Notes: generated from the sequence alone by a model not told the origin. DNA of 64,000 nucleotides from Myxococcus stipitatus (GCF_021412625.1 NZ_JAKCFI010000002.1:1178001-1242000); one strand, 5' to 3'. Counted from the first letter of the stretch, positions 8,192-16,481 are shown. Translations and numbers: made by a program.

Positions 8192-8663
8192 GGCTTCTGT
8201 GCCGCGCCATGGGACGGCGCTAACGGCGGGGCCGCGCGAGGCACATTCATCAGGCAGGGCACGCAAGGTCCAATGGTGTGCCCGGTGGACAGGGCCGTGC
8301 CGGAGAATGGCGGGAACGGCGGGGCCGCGCGAGGCACATGCATCGCATCATGTAGGGCACGGTCCATGGGTGTGCCGAGGACCACTCTGGTGGATGGCGC
8401 TAACGGCGGCGCCGCGCGAGGCACATGCATCAATCAGGGCACGGTCCCATGGCGCGCCCAGGTCCGCGCCCCGGCGCGGGCCGCGCGCCCGCGCTCATTC
8501 CACCTCGACGCCAGGCTGATGCTCTCGAACCCAGGGCGGGCCTGGGCGCCGTGCGAGTGGCCGCGCACAGGCTGGCCGGGAGGAGTCCATTCGAGGTGGA
8601 CCGTGGACAGTCCGACGTCCTGGGAGCGCGATGAGGCCGGGGGCGGGGTAGGGTGGAGGGACG
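8192..8663. other. Intergenic region with triple repeat
   Basis: 472 bp between tetR and the protease gene. The left half holds three imperfect direct repeats (separate entry). The right half (8455-8640) shows no convincing ORF. The ribosome-binding site of the next gene (GTGGAGGGACG) is at its end. Confidence 0.6.
8216..8452. repeat. Three imperfect direct repeats, 93 and 87 bp apart
   Basis: Copies start near 8216, 8309 and 8396. The shared core reads GGCG(CT/GG)AACGGCGG, then (G/C)GCCGCGCGAGGCACAT, then (T/G)CATC, followed 4-10 bp later by AGGGCACG. Spacings of 93 and 87 bp are multiples of three, and read on the minus strand each copy encodes M(H/N)VPRAAPP. The centre of copy 3 is the palindrome GCGGCGCCGC. 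Confidence 0.75.
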
Positions 8664-10082
8664 ATGCCCTGCCCCCGCATCCGTGCCGCGCTGTGCCTGT
8701 CCGCGCTGCTCTGGCTGTCCTGTGTCGGAGCGACGCGCCCCACATCCACGTCGTCGTCCGAGTCGCTGCGCTACCACATCACCTACGTGAGCCAGCCCGA
8801 GCCCGCCCTGGATGTGGAGGTGATGCTGCTGACCGGCGCGCCGCGCCTGTTCCGCTTCACCCAGCCGGGAGGCGTGGCCACGGTGGTCGCCTATCGCGAG
8901 GACGGCGAACGGCTCGACGTGGCGGTGGTCGACGGAGCGGTCCGTGTTCCTCCGAACGTGCGCATCCTCCGCTACCGCTACGCCCTCGGCGCGCGGGGCC
9001 GCGCCAGGGGCATGGGGCTGCACACGGGCATGGGCGACGCGGACGCCTGGCACGTCGCCGGACGCGCATACCTCCTGCGTCCCCACGAAGTGTCACCCAC
9101 CCTGCGCGCGGAGCTGCGCGTCACGGGCGCGGACGCGCTGCTGCCCTGGCTCCCCGACGCGAGCGGGGCGTACCACCTGCGGGGCGAGGACCTGGTGGAC
9201 GCGGGCTTCCACGGCTTCGGCGGGCGCCGCTGTCAGGTGGTGCTCTCCGACGCGGTGGTGGATGTCGCCCTGCTCGGCCACTTCTCCCGCGTGTCCGACG
9301 CGCGCGTGTGCGGTTGGCTGGAGCAGGCCGCGACCGAGGTCCGCACCGTGCGTCGCTCCTTCCCGCATCCGCGCATCTCCGTGCGGGTCATCTCCGTGCC
9401 CCGGCGCGACGAGCCGCTCTTCGGCATGGTCCTGTGGAGCTCCCCTCCGAGCATCTCCCTGCTCCTGGGCCAGGACGCGACCGAGGCGTCCTTCACGCGT
9501 GACTGGGTCGCGCTCCACGAGATGCTCCACCTCACCCATCCCGCGCTCCTCCCCCGGGTGCCGTGGCTGTCCGAGGGACTGGCCACGTACTTCACGGAGC
9601 TGGCGCGCGCGCGCTCGGGACGACAGAGCGCGGGGCGCGCCTGGGAGGAACTCGTCGACGGCTTCGCTCGCGGCAAGCGCGCTGCGGGCGAGCGCACCAT
9701 GGAGGCGGTCGTCACCGACAGCGACGTCTCACAAGGCACGTACTGGTGTGGCGCGCTCTTCGCGCTTCATCTCGATGTGGAAATCCGCCGTGTCACTGGA
9801 AACCGTCGCCGCCTGGAGGACGTGCTCGAGTGGCTCGCGGAGCGTGGCACCACCTCGACGCTGGGAGCGTTCGGCGTGGCCGTGGACGCCGTCGCGGGAG
9901 AGCCCCTCTTCGAGTCGTTGCTCGCGCGGCATCTTCCGCGGCGCGCTTTTGTGGAGCAGGAAGGTCTGCTAGAAGCGCTGGGTGTGACGGTCGGGGTCGC
10001 GGGAGTCACACTGGTCGAGGCCCGCGACAGCACGTTGCGCGAGATGATGGATGGCACTCGGACCTCCGGCGTCGCGCGCTGA
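8664..10082 (+). CDS. Lipoprotein gluzincin-type zinc metalloprotease (M61-like)
   Basis: A 472-residue exported protein. The N-terminus (ALCLSALLWLSCVG) is a lipoprotein signal with Cys ~20. A beta-rich N-terminal domain is followed by a zinc-protease core: HEMLHLTH (HExxH) and then WLSEGLATYFTEL, which supplies the third ligand Glu about 20 residues on. This is the gluzincin pattern of M1/M61 aminopeptidase-like enzymes. The C-terminus (VAGEPLFESLLARHL) resembles the region after the catalytic domain of M61 proteins, but no complete PDZ domain is evident. It is predicted to act in the periplasm or at the outer membrane. Isolated gene with a strong GGAGGG ribosome-binding site. Confidence 0.78.
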   Translation: MPCPRIRAALCLSALLWLSCVGATRPTSTSSSESLRYHITYVSQPEPALDVEVMLLTGAPRLFRFTQPGGVATVVAYREDGERLDVAVVDGAVRVPPNVRILRYRYALGARGRARGMGLHTGMGDADAWHVAGRAYLLRPHEVSPTLRAELRVTGADALLPWLPDASGAYHLRGEDLVDAGFHGFGGRRCQVVLSDAVVDVALLGHFSRVSDARVCGWLEQAATEVRTVRRSFPHPRISVRVISVPRRDEPLFGMVLWSSPPSISLLLGQDATEASFTRDWVALHEMLHLTHPALLPRVPWLSEGLATYFTELARARSGRQSAGRAWEELVDGFARGKRAAGERTMEAVVTDSDVSQGTYWCGALFALHLDVEIRRVTGNRRRLEDVLEWLAERGTTSTLGAFGVAVDAVAGEPLFESLLARHLPRRAFVEQEGLLEALGVTVGVAGVTLVEARDSTLREMMDGTRTSGVAR

Positions 10083-10388
10083 AAGTTCCAGGGGATGTAA
10101 CGCGCCCTCGCCCCACTGCGTATCGGATACATCCTGAAGCACCCGGCATCCGTAATGAGCGTCAGAATGTCCAGATTCCCACGGCCTTCCGAAGCCGGGA
10201 CCGCTTCATCTCCCTTCCCTGTCATGGAGTGCCCTCGCGACCACGGGTCGCGCATCCGGCAGCTCCCCCCGTTTCCGTTCGAGGACCGAGTCCTCTGACG
10301 GATGCACGCGCGGGAGTCCGAGGATTCGGGCTCCGCGCAGGTCTGGTCGTAGTCCCCCTCAACGCAGCACTGAAAGGAAGCAAGCACC
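10083..10388. promoter_or_regulatory. Leader region of the bufferin-like operon
   Basis: 306 bp upstream of the precursor gene. It holds an ECF-type promoter candidate near its left end (10097-10124), which would give an mRNA leader of about 260 nt. An AT/GC-mixed segment follows, with a weak 47-codon frame (10155-10298) that lacks a good ribosome-binding site. No other gene is seen. Confidence 0.45.
10097..10124 (+). promoter_or_regulatory. Candidate ECF-type promoter for the bufferin-like operon
   Basis: GTAACG (10097-10102), 16 bp, CGTATC (10119-10124). It resembles, from memory, the GTAACC-N16-CGAA type promoters used by copper-responsive ECF sigma factors that control bufferin operons in proteobacteria. 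The downstream genes fit that regulon type. Confidence 0.4.
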
Positions 10389-10643
10389 ATGAACGCGAAG
10401 GCTCTTGCGGCGATCGTCGGCACCCTGTCCCTGGCCTCCCTCGCCACCGGCTGTGCGTCCACCAAGGCGGCGGAGGGCCAGCCGGCCACCGCGGAGAAGG
10501 CCGCCGAGGGCTCCGAGGCGAAGGGCGCCGAGGCGGGCTGCGGCGAGCAGAAGAAGGAGGGCGCCACCGACGCCGCCGCCACCCCGGAGAAGGGCGCCGA
10601 GCACGGCTGCGGCGCCGGCTCCTGCGGCGGCGAGAAGAAGTAG
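10389..10643 (+). CDS. Bufferin/HvfA-like RiPP precursor with lipobox
   Basis: An 84-residue exported peptide. A signal sequence (MNAKALAAIVGTLSLASLAT) ends in ATGC with Cys22, which resembles a lipobox. An Ala/Glu/Lys/Gly-rich linker follows, and then Cys51 (GCGEQ) and Cys74/Cys79 (HGCGAGSCGGEKK). The next two genes encode DUF692 and DUF2063 proteins. These are the known partners that convert Cys residues of such precursors into thiooxazole/oxazolone-type groups, giving copper-binding peptides (bufferins, HvfA). The function is therefore predicted as a copper-binding, post-translationally modified peptide in the periplasm or membrane. A 12-bp stem hairpin lies between this gene and the DUF692 gene. 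Confidence 0.75.
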   Translation: MNAKALAAIVGTLSLASLATGCASTKAAEGQPATAEKAAEGSEAKGAEAGCGEQKKEGATDAAATPEKGAEHGCGAGSCGGEKK

Positions 10644-10695
10644 TCCCCGCGGGTGCGCGGACCGCGGGTGAGGTCCATCCGCGCCGTGCGCCCCT

Positions 10696-10729
10696 CCGGG
10701 CGGTGGGAAGAGCCGTCCCCACCGCCCGG
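10696..10729 (+). terminator. Attenuator-like hairpin between precursor and modification genes
   Basis: CCGGGCGGTGGG (10696-10707), 10-bp loop, CCCACCGCCCGG (10718-10729): a perfect 12-bp stem followed by TTCCATTTC. It lies in the 115-bp gap between the precursor and DUF692 genes. Partial termination here would give more precursor than enzyme, as in other RiPP operons. Confidence 0.65.
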
Positions 10730-10758
10730 TTCCATTTCACGACGAGAGGAGCTCCGCC

Positions 10759-11607
10759 GTGGTGGCGACGTACGCGCAGAGACACGGACTCAGGCCACTG
10801 GGCGCGGGAATCGGTCTGCGCAGGAGCTTCTACGAAGAGCTGCCCCGCACCGGTCGCTCGCTCGACTGGGTGGAGCTCATCCCCGAGAACTTCCTGTCCC
10901 TGGGAGGCCGCTCCCAGCGCGCGCTGGACGCGTGCGTCGAGCGCTGGCCCGTGCTGCCCCATGGCGTGGGGCTCGACATCGGCGGGCCGGACGCGCTGGA
11001 CGTGGACTACGTCACCGCGCTGGCCGCGCTCGTGAAGCGGGTGGAGGCGCCGTTCTTCTCGGACCACCTGTGCTACTCGCGGCTGGGCGGCGTGTACCTG
11101 CACGACCTCTTGCCGCTGCCCTTCTCCGAGGCCGTGGTGGAGCACGTCGTGCCCCGCGTGCGCGAGGTGGTCGCGCGCGTGGGCCGTCCCTTCCTGCTGG
11201 AGAACCCCAGCTACTACGAGCGCATGCCCGGCGGCACGCTGTCCGAAGCCGACTTCCTGCGCCACGTGCTGGAGGAGGCGGACTGCGGGATGCTGCTCGA
11301 CGTGAACAACGTCTACGTCAACGCGCGCAACCATGGTTACGACGCGCGCGCCTTCGTGGACGCGCTGCCGCTGGAGCGCGTGGTGCAGATCCACCTCGCG
11401 GGCCACACGACCTATCCGGACGTCATCATCGACACGCATGGGGACCGCGTCTGCGACGACGTGTGGTCGCTCTACCGTTACGTGCTCGAGCGCACCGGGC
11501 CCGTGTCGACGCTCATCGAGTGGGACCAGGACATCCCCTCCCTCGACGCCGTGCTGGACGAGGCCGACCGCGCCCGTGACGTGCTGGCGGAGGCGCGCGC
11601 GCGATGA
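10759..11607 (+). CDS. DUF692 (MbnB-like) multinuclear iron RiPP-modifying enzyme
   Basis: A 282-residue TIM-barrel protein of the DUF692 family, which includes MbnB and BufB/HvfB. The metal-ligand motifs are visible: SDHLCYS (His103), ENPSYY (Glu149), LDVNNVYVNARNHG (Asp181, Asn184, His192), IHLAGH (His212), IDTHGD (His227) and IEWDQDIP (Glu254). These enzymes use an Fe(II)/Fe(III) cluster and O2 to oxidise Cys residues of the precursor in the cytoplasm. The GTG at 10759 follows GAGAGGAG at ideal distance. The stop overlaps the ATG of the DUF2063 gene (ATGA), so the pair is translationally coupled and probably forms a complex. Confidence 0.9.
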   Translation: MVATYAQRHGLRPLGAGIGLRRSFYEELPRTGRSLDWVELIPENFLSLGGRSQRALDACVERWPVLPHGVGLDIGGPDALDVDYVTALAALVKRVEAPFFSDHLCYSRLGGVYLHDLLPLPFSEAVVEHVVPRVREVVARVGRPFLLENPSYYERMPGGTLSEADFLRHVLEEADCGMLLDVNNVYVNARNHGYDARAFVDALPLERVVQIHLAGHTTYPDVIIDTHGDRVCDDVWSLYRYVLERTGPVSTLIEWDQDIPSLDAVLDEADRARDVLAEARAR

Positions 11608-12329
11608 GGCCGACGCTGAAGCACTTCTTCGACACCATGGGGGCCTACCTCGCCCGGCCTGGGGCTGAGGGCCTGGAGCAGCTCCTCGCGGAGCATCCCG
11701 GCTGGGACGCGCGGCGCTCGCGCGTGGCCCTCTACGGCGACTTCGTCCGGGGCCACGTCCGCTCCGCGCTGGAGAAGCTCTTCCCGTTGGTGCGGGGCGC
11801 CTGTGGGCCGGACGTGTGGACCTCGCTCGTGGAGGGGTACACGTCGACGCGGCCCGCGAGGCACCACGAGCTGAACCACCTGGGCGAGGGCTTCGCCGCC
11901 TTCCTCGCGGACGAGGTGGCCGCGCGCGGGCTCGCCGCGTACCTGCCCGCGCTCGCGCGCTTCGAGTGGACCGACTTCGCGGTGTTCGCCTCCCAGGCGC
12001 CGCTGCCCGAGCGCGTGGAGCGGTTGACGGCGAACCCCACGCTCGTGGTGCTCGAAGCGCCGTTCCGCGTCTGCGCGTACGTGCGCGCCAAGGGGAAGGG
12101 CCCGTCACCGGAGCCCGGCGACGAGCTGGCGCTCCTGTGGCGACACCCGGAGCAACTGGTGACGTTCTACATGGCCGCCACGCCCCAGGCCCTGCTCGTG
12201 CTGAAGATGGCGGTGGAGGGCCTGTCCGCGGCCGACGTCTCGGCGGCGACGGGGATGGCGCAGGCGGACATCGCCGACTCGGTGGCGAGGCTGGCGAGCG
12301 ACGGCCTGGTGCTCCTGCCCGGCTCCTGA
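11604..12329 (+). CDS. DUF2063 (BufC/HvfC-like) RiPP recognition partner
   Basis: A 241-residue cytoplasmic protein. The N-terminal helical domain (MGAYLARPGAEGLEQLLA...RSRVALYGDFVRGHVRSALEKLFPLVR) is typical of DUF2063, the partner that binds the precursor peptide and presents it to DUF692 enzymes. The C-terminal part (residues ~150-241) has a winged-helix-like recognition module that ends in a short HTH-like segment (LSAADVSAATGMAQADIADSVARL). Start ATG 11604 overlaps the previous stop by 4 bp. It converges with the Cys-rich lipoprotein gene with only 8 bp between stops. Confidence 0.85.
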   Translation: MRPTLKHFFDTMGAYLARPGAEGLEQLLAEHPGWDARRSRVALYGDFVRGHVRSALEKLFPLVRGACGPDVWTSLVEGYTSTRPARHHELNHLGEGFAAFLADEVAARGLAAYLPALARFEWTDFAVFASQAPLPERVERLTANPTLVVLEAPFRVCAYVRAKGKGPSPEPGDELALLWRHPEQLVTFYMAATPQALLVLKMAVEGLSAADVSAATGMAQADIADSVARLASDGLVLLPGS

Positions 12330-12337
12330 CGCCCGCG

Positions 12338-13435
12338 TCAGAAGCGCACGGAGCAGATGGGGCCCACGGAGGAGTCCTCGCAGCGCGAGTCCCCCGGGCA
12401 CTCCAGGTCCTCGGCGCACGGAACGGTGCACCGCCGGTTCACGCAGACGCCCGCGGCGAGCCCGAGCGCGCGGCAACGCGCGTCGTCCGCGCACTCCGCG
12501 CCGAACTGCGCCAAGGCCCGGCACCCCAGGAAGCGCGTGGGGTCCGGCAGGCAGCGCCCGTGCTCGCAGCTGAAGCCCGCCTCGCAGCGGCTGGCGACCA
12601 GGTCCTCGTCGTCGATCGACTCGGTGCACTCCTTCACGCACGCCGTGTCGCCTTCGGGGAGCATCGTGCAGACGGCGCCCGGGGCGCAGCTGCCGTCCTT
12701 GTTGCACGCGCCGCATTGGGGGCCGGTGGCGCCGCAGCGGAAGCCCTTGCAGCGCATCCCCTCGCCACACTGGCCGTCCTCGACACACTCGACGCACTGG
12801 CCCGAGGCGCCACACACCAGCCCGTCCGCGCAGCCCGTCAGCGAGCACCGGTCGATGAACTCCGACGCCACCTCCAGCTCGAGCTTCAGCTCCTTCTTCT
12901 CTCCCTCGCCCACGCACGCGGTGGACTGGGCCTGGGGGAAGCCCTCGCCCACGAAGGACAGCGCGTAGCAGCCATCCGGCAGGGGGCCCACCCGCAGGCG
13001 ACCGGCGCCATCCAGCGTCAGCTCGGTGAACGGCGTCCCCTGGACGGAGACCCGCACCCCCTCGACTCGCTCGCCATGGGGCGCCTTCACCTTCAGGTCG
13101 AAGAAGCCCGCGAAGCGGGGGGCCACCCGCTTGACGTCCACCCGCTGCCCTCCGGCCACCTTCACCGAGACGCGCGTCGCCTTGTCCGCCGTGGCGATGA
13201 TGAACAGGTCCACCGGCCCCGTCGGAACGCCCTCCAGCGAGAAGCGGCCCAGCCCGTCCACGGAAGTGGAGACCTCTGGACGGTCCACCAGCGACACCGT
13301 CGCCACCGCCGGGTCGAACTCCGTCAGCTGTCCCTGGATGGTCCCGACGCGCAGGGGTGCGTTCTCCAGGTTGCCGCACGCACCCAGTCCCACCAGCAGG
13401 AGGGCGCTCATCGCGATGTGCAGGGTCGAGCGCAT
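12338..13435 (-). CDS. Cys-rich lipoprotein with carboxypeptidase-regulatory-like repeats
   Basis: A 365-residue exported protein. The lipoprotein signal ends GLGACG (Cys20). Residues ~30-190 contain two beta-sandwich segments of the carboxypeptidase-regulatory type (VDGLGRFSLEGVPTGPVDLF; LDGAGRLRVGPLPDGCYALSF). Residues ~200-365 are rich in paired Cys in C-x(5-8)-C patterns (CADGLVCGASGQCVECVEDGQCGEGMRC). Such Cys-rich knots are common in myxobacterial surface proteins, and the domain probably has many disulfides. It is the last gene of the ECF sigma/anti-sigma/caspase operon. Its ATG shares 1 bp with the stop of the caspase gene. Function unknown. Confidence 0.8.
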   Translation of the reverse strand: MRSTLHIAMSALLLVGLGACGNLENAPLRVGTIQGQLTEFDPAVATVSLVDRPEVSTSVDGLGRFSLEGVPTGPVDLFIIATADKATRVSVKVAGGQRVDVKRVAPRFAGFFDLKVKAPHGERVEGVRVSVQGTPFTELTLDGAGRLRVGPLPDGCYALSFVGEGFPQAQSTACVGEGEKKELKLELEVASEFIDRCSLTGCADGLVCGASGQCVECVEDGQCGEGMRCKGFRCGATGPQCGACNKDGSCAPGAVCTMLPEGDTACVKECTESIDDEDLVASRCEAGFSCEHGRCLPDPTRFLGCRALAQFGAECADDARCRALGLAAGVCVNRRCTVPCAEDLECPGDSRCEDSSVGPICSVRF

Positions 13436-15081
13436 CAGAAGCGGTATCCCACACCGGCCCAGCCACCGGTGAAACCCACGGCCTGTCCCACGCCATCCAC
13501 CACGACGTAGGTGAGCATGAGCTGTGACTGGGCCGTCAGCTCCAAGCGCTCTCCCACCCGCAGCACCATTCCCGCCACCACGCCGGGGCTGACCGTGAAG
13601 TAACTCTGGCCACCGACGCTGTTGTCTCCCTCAAAGGACCGCCCCAGGTACAGGCCGGCCACACGCGGGCCGGCGAACAACGTCAGCCGCTCCCATCTCC
13701 AGAGGTAGGGCATGGCCACCCCGGCCGTCAGGGTGGTGTAGCGGAAGGGGACGTCACCGTCCGGCCGCAGACGCAGCTCGCGGCGGCCCGTGCTGAAGCC
13801 CACGTCGAACAGCAGCCCGAAGTCGCGCAGTGGACGGTCCTCCAGGCGCAGGGAGAGCGTCGCCTCCGGCGCCATGGGGAGCAGCTCGGCGCGGCTGCGC
13901 GCGTCCGCGAAGGTGAAGAAGCCCCCGAGCAGCGACAACGAGCGGCGGGGGAACGCCTCCGACAGGAGCTGCTCCAGCGGCAGGCGCTCGCCGGCGGCGA
14001 CCTCCACGTCGCGCCGCATCAGCACCGCGTCGCCCTTGGTCAGCTCCACCGTGCGCTTGCCGGGCACCACCGCCGCGCCACCCGGCAGCTCCGTGCGCGG
14101 CTCGCCATCCACCTTGAGGATGAACCCGTCCAGCCGGGGGTTGTACGAGAACAGCTCCGGCCGCCCCGTGCGGGAGATGCTGCCGGACAGGACGATGGGG
14201 TCGGCCCCCACCTCGAGCACCTCCGCGGAGGGGCGCTGCCGGCCCTCCGTGAAGGCGAACGTGCGGCGCCTCGCGTAGTCGTGGGCCTCCGTGGCGGTGA
14301 CGGCGCCATCCGAGTTGCGGTCCGCTCCGCCGCCCAGGCCCTCCACCAGGAAGTGCGTGTAGATGTCGTTGCGCAGCCCCTCGTCCTCGCGGGCCGTCTC
14401 GCCCCAGTCGCAGGCGGCGAACACCATGGACGCGCGCGAGGACTCCTCCAGCGGCCGCGCGTAGAAGCCGGACTTGACGCCGGACAGCTCCTTCTCCAGC
14501 TCCTTGGGCAGCAGCGACTTGCCGTTGCCGCTGTGGCAGGAGGCGAGCACCAGCAGCCGGCGTCGGCTGGGCAGCGCGTCGAACTCCGCCTTCAGCATGT
14601 CCATGGGCAGCGCCGTCTGGGCGATGGCCCGGTAGGACGCGTCGCGCGTCACCAGGTACCGGCGCAGCTCGCCCTTGGCGTCCCTCGCCAGGGTGCCGTG
14701 CGCGGAGAAGTAGACGACGACCACGTCGTCGGGGCGGTGGGCCTCCTCGCGCAGCCGCTTGAGCGCCGCGAGGATGGCGGCCCGGGTCGTCTCCTCCGGC
14801 TTCGTCAGCACGCGCACCTGGTCGAAGCGCCCCCGCGTCGGGTCGAGCATCGTCGCGGCCAGGTCCGTCGCGTCCTTGGCCGGGTAGCGCAGGCCGCGCC
14901 ACTGCGGGTCGTCGAACTCGGAGATGCCCACCAGCAGCGCCATGCGCCGGGGGGTGTACGCGGTGGTCAGCGCGTCCTCGTCCAGGCGCAGGGGCACCAG
15001 CGCGCCCTTGTCCCGGGACGTCGCCCCGGCACACGCGGTCAGGACCGCCAGCAGGATGGGAAGGAGGCGCCTCACGTTCAC
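13435..15081 (-). CDS. Caspase-family (C14) lipoprotein with EF-hand-like loop and C-terminal beta-barrel
   Basis: A protein of about 548 residues. The signal with lipobox ends LTACAG (Cys17). A caspase-like domain spans residues ~45-300. The catalytic dyad is intact: His128 in YFSAHGT and Cys182 in LASCHSGN. The segment DRNSDGAVTATE (residues 254-265) fits an EF-hand calcium loop. Residues ~385-548 alternate hydrophobic and aromatic strands and end in GVGYRF, like an outer-membrane beta-barrel with a C-terminal Phe. Metacaspase-like enzymes cleave after Arg/Lys and are often Ca-dependent; substrates here are unknown. The start is GTG at 15081 (alternative GTG 15075), 5 bp after the anti-sigma stop. 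Probably under the ECF sigma of the same operon. Confidence 0.8.
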   Translation of the reverse strand: MNVRRLLPILLAVLTACAGATSRDKGALVPLRLDEDALTTAYTPRRMALLVGISEFDDPQWRGLRYPAKDATDLAATMLDPTRGRFDQVRVLTKPEETTRAAILAALKRLREEAHRPDDVVVVYFSAHGTLARDAKGELRRYLVTRDASYRAIAQTALPMDMLKAEFDALPSRRRLLVLASCHSGNGKSLLPKELEKELSGVKSGFYARPLEESSRASMVFAACDWGETAREDEGLRNDIYTHFLVEGLGGGADRNSDGAVTATEAHDYARRRTFAFTEGRQRPSAEVLEVGADPIVLSGSISRTGRPELFSYNPRLDGFILKVDGEPRTELPGGAAVVPGKRTVELTKGDAVLMRRDVEVAAGERLPLEQLLSEAFPRRSLSLLGGFFTFADARSRAELLPMAPEATLSLRLEDRPLRDFGLLFDVGFSTGRRELRLRPDGDVPFRYTTLTAGVAMPYLWRWERLTLFAGPRVAGLYLGRSFEGDNSVGGQSYFTVSPGVVAGMVLRVGERLELTAQSQLMLTYVVVDGVGQAVGFTGGWAGVGYRF

Positions 15082-15086
15082 CTGAT

Positions 15087-15899
15087 TCAACGCGGATTGT
15101 CGCCGCTTCGCACGCGGACGTCGAACCGGGAAATGGCCAGTGGGTCGACATCCGCGTCCTCGCCCCGCTCCTCGAGCGCGGCCCGCACCTGCTCCAGGGA
15201 GGGGTCCAATCCACCCGGGACCGCCACCAGCCACAGCGTCACCGGCCCCTCCTCTCCCTCCAGGCTCACGCCCGCGAGTCCCTGGGGCCCCTGCAGGTCG
15301 TGCGTCCCGGCCGAGAGGGGGAAGCGGCCCAGGAGGAAGGGCTCCGTGTCGCCGCGCTGCTCCAGCAGCAGCGCCGTGCCCGCCTCCGTGGCGTGGTAGC
15401 GCAACAGGAGCACGTCGCCCGGGCCCACCGTGTCGTCCGGGTCCAGGCGCCGCAGCGCTCCGTCCGGGCCCCGGGCCACCACCGCCACCAGCTCCAGCGC
15501 GACGCGCCCCTGCGGGCCCTTGATGCCCCCCCCGCCGGAAGCGCCCGTGTCCTCGCCCGGGGCCGGCTGCCGCAACCGGGGAAGCAGCACCACGGCGAGC
15601 AGGCAGGCGGCCAGCGCGCCCACGGCGAGCCCCCAGCGCCGGGCGCCAGGGCGGTGCGCCTTCAGCCGCTGGCGGATGCGCGCGAAGCCCACCTCGTCGA
15701 GCGCGGGCTCGGGCCGGCGGGGCGCCAGTCCCAGCAGCAGCGCGTCCACCTGTCCGTCGAGCAGGTCCGGGCCGGCGTGGGTGGCGAGGAAGCACTCACA
15801 CGCCTCACACTCGGTGGCCAGGTGCTCGCGGAAGTACGACACCGCCTCTGGCTCTCGATGTGCAAGCGCGCGCAGCGCCTCGTCATCCAGGTGTCTCAT
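15087..15899 (-). CDS. Zinc-finger anti-sigma factor with single membrane helix
   Basis: A 270-residue protein. Near the N-terminus, HLATECEACECF is a zf-HC2-like zinc site. The Pro/Arg-rich cytoplasmic linker is followed by one membrane helix (WGLAVGALAACLLAVVLLP, around residues 93-111). The periplasmic part is beta-rich (VALELVAVVARGPDGALRRL...DVLLLRYHATEAGTALLL) and resembles DUF4384-type sensor domains. It probably binds the ECF sigma encoded just upstream (stop 15906, start 15899) and holds it inactive. The ATG at 15899 has GGGAG nine bases upstream. Downstream genes encode a caspase and a Cys-rich lipoprotein, the likely output. Confidence 0.8.
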   Translation of the reverse strand: MRHLDDEALRALAHREPEAVSYFREHLATECEACECFLATHAGPDLLDGQVDALLLGLAPRRPEPALDEVGFARIRQRLKAHRPGARRWGLAVGALAACLLAVVLLPRLRQPAPGEDTGASGGGGIKGPQGRVALELVAVVARGPDGALRRLDPDDTVGPGDVLLLRYHATEAGTALLLEQRGDTEPFLLGRFPLSAGTHDLQGPQGLAGVSLEGEEGPVTLWLVAVPGGLDPSLEQVRAALEERGEDADVDPLAISRFDVRVRSGDNPR

Positions 15900-15905
15900 G
15901 GCCAC

Positions 15906-16481
15906 TTACTCCCACCGACCGGCGAGCACCCGCCGGAGCAACTCTCTCTTGATACGGCCGCGGAAGCGCTCGAGTCTCATCGTCACCGCGCTCTTGCCCA
16001 CCCCGAGCTGCTCGGCGATCTCCCGGGCCGACAGCTCCCCCTCGACATAGAAGAGGTGCACGGTCCGCTTCTCATCGCCTTCGGGGAGCCCGGCGATGAG
16101 CTGGCGCACCACCTCGATGTCGCGCTCCAACTGGAGCGACGGGGGCAGGGGCGGCACCTGTTCCGGGTCCGGGTCCGCGATGTCCTCTTCCAGCCGGCGC
16201 AGGCTCGCCTTTCGCTCCAGCCGCGTGCGCGCCCGGTTCCGGGCGATGGCCAGCAGCCAGGACTCGTACGCGCCGACCTCCTTCAGCCGGGGCAGGGCGC
16301 GGAACGCGCGGACGAAGGTCTCCTGGACGACGTCCTCCACCTCGTCCGGGTCGAGCTGGGCAAACCCCGCCACCAACCTCGCCACCTGGGGGCGAGACCG
16401 CCGGTACAGCTCGCTGAACGCGGACGCCTCCCCACTCGCCGCCCGGCGCACCCAGTCCGCCAATCCCTCCGTCGAACCCAC
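15906..16481 (-). CDS. ECF-type RNA polymerase sigma factor
   Basis: A 191-residue sigma-70-family factor. Region 2 is at residues ~10-75 ([24 protein letters not shown]... [17 protein letters not shown]) and the region 2.4-like [14 protein letters not shown] follows. Region 4 is at ~130-180 ([40 protein letters not shown]). The frame stays open well upstream on this strand. GTG at 16481 is chosen because GGAGG lies 4-5 bp before it and the domain begins right after. It is divergent from serC (163 bp gap) and heads an operon with its anti-sigma, the caspase and the Cys-rich lipoprotein. Confidence 0.87.
   Translation of the reverse strand: MGSTEGLADWVRRAASGEASAFSELYRRSRPQVARLVAGFAQLDPDEVEDVVQETFVRAFRALPRLKEVGAYESWLLAIARNRARTRLERKASLRRLEEDIADPDPEQVPPLPPSLQLERDIEVVRQLIAGLPEGDEKRTVHLFYVEGELSAREIAEQLGVGKSAVTMRLERFRGRIKRELLRRVLAGRWE

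Noticed and set aside
8216-8452. CRISPR array
   Set aside because: Only three imperfect copies, uneven 93 and 87 bp spacing, long imperfect repeats and no cas genes.
10155-10298. A 47-codon frame in the bufferin leader
   Set aside because: No ribosome-binding site, Pro/Arg-rich composition and mixed third-position bases; probably untranslated leader.
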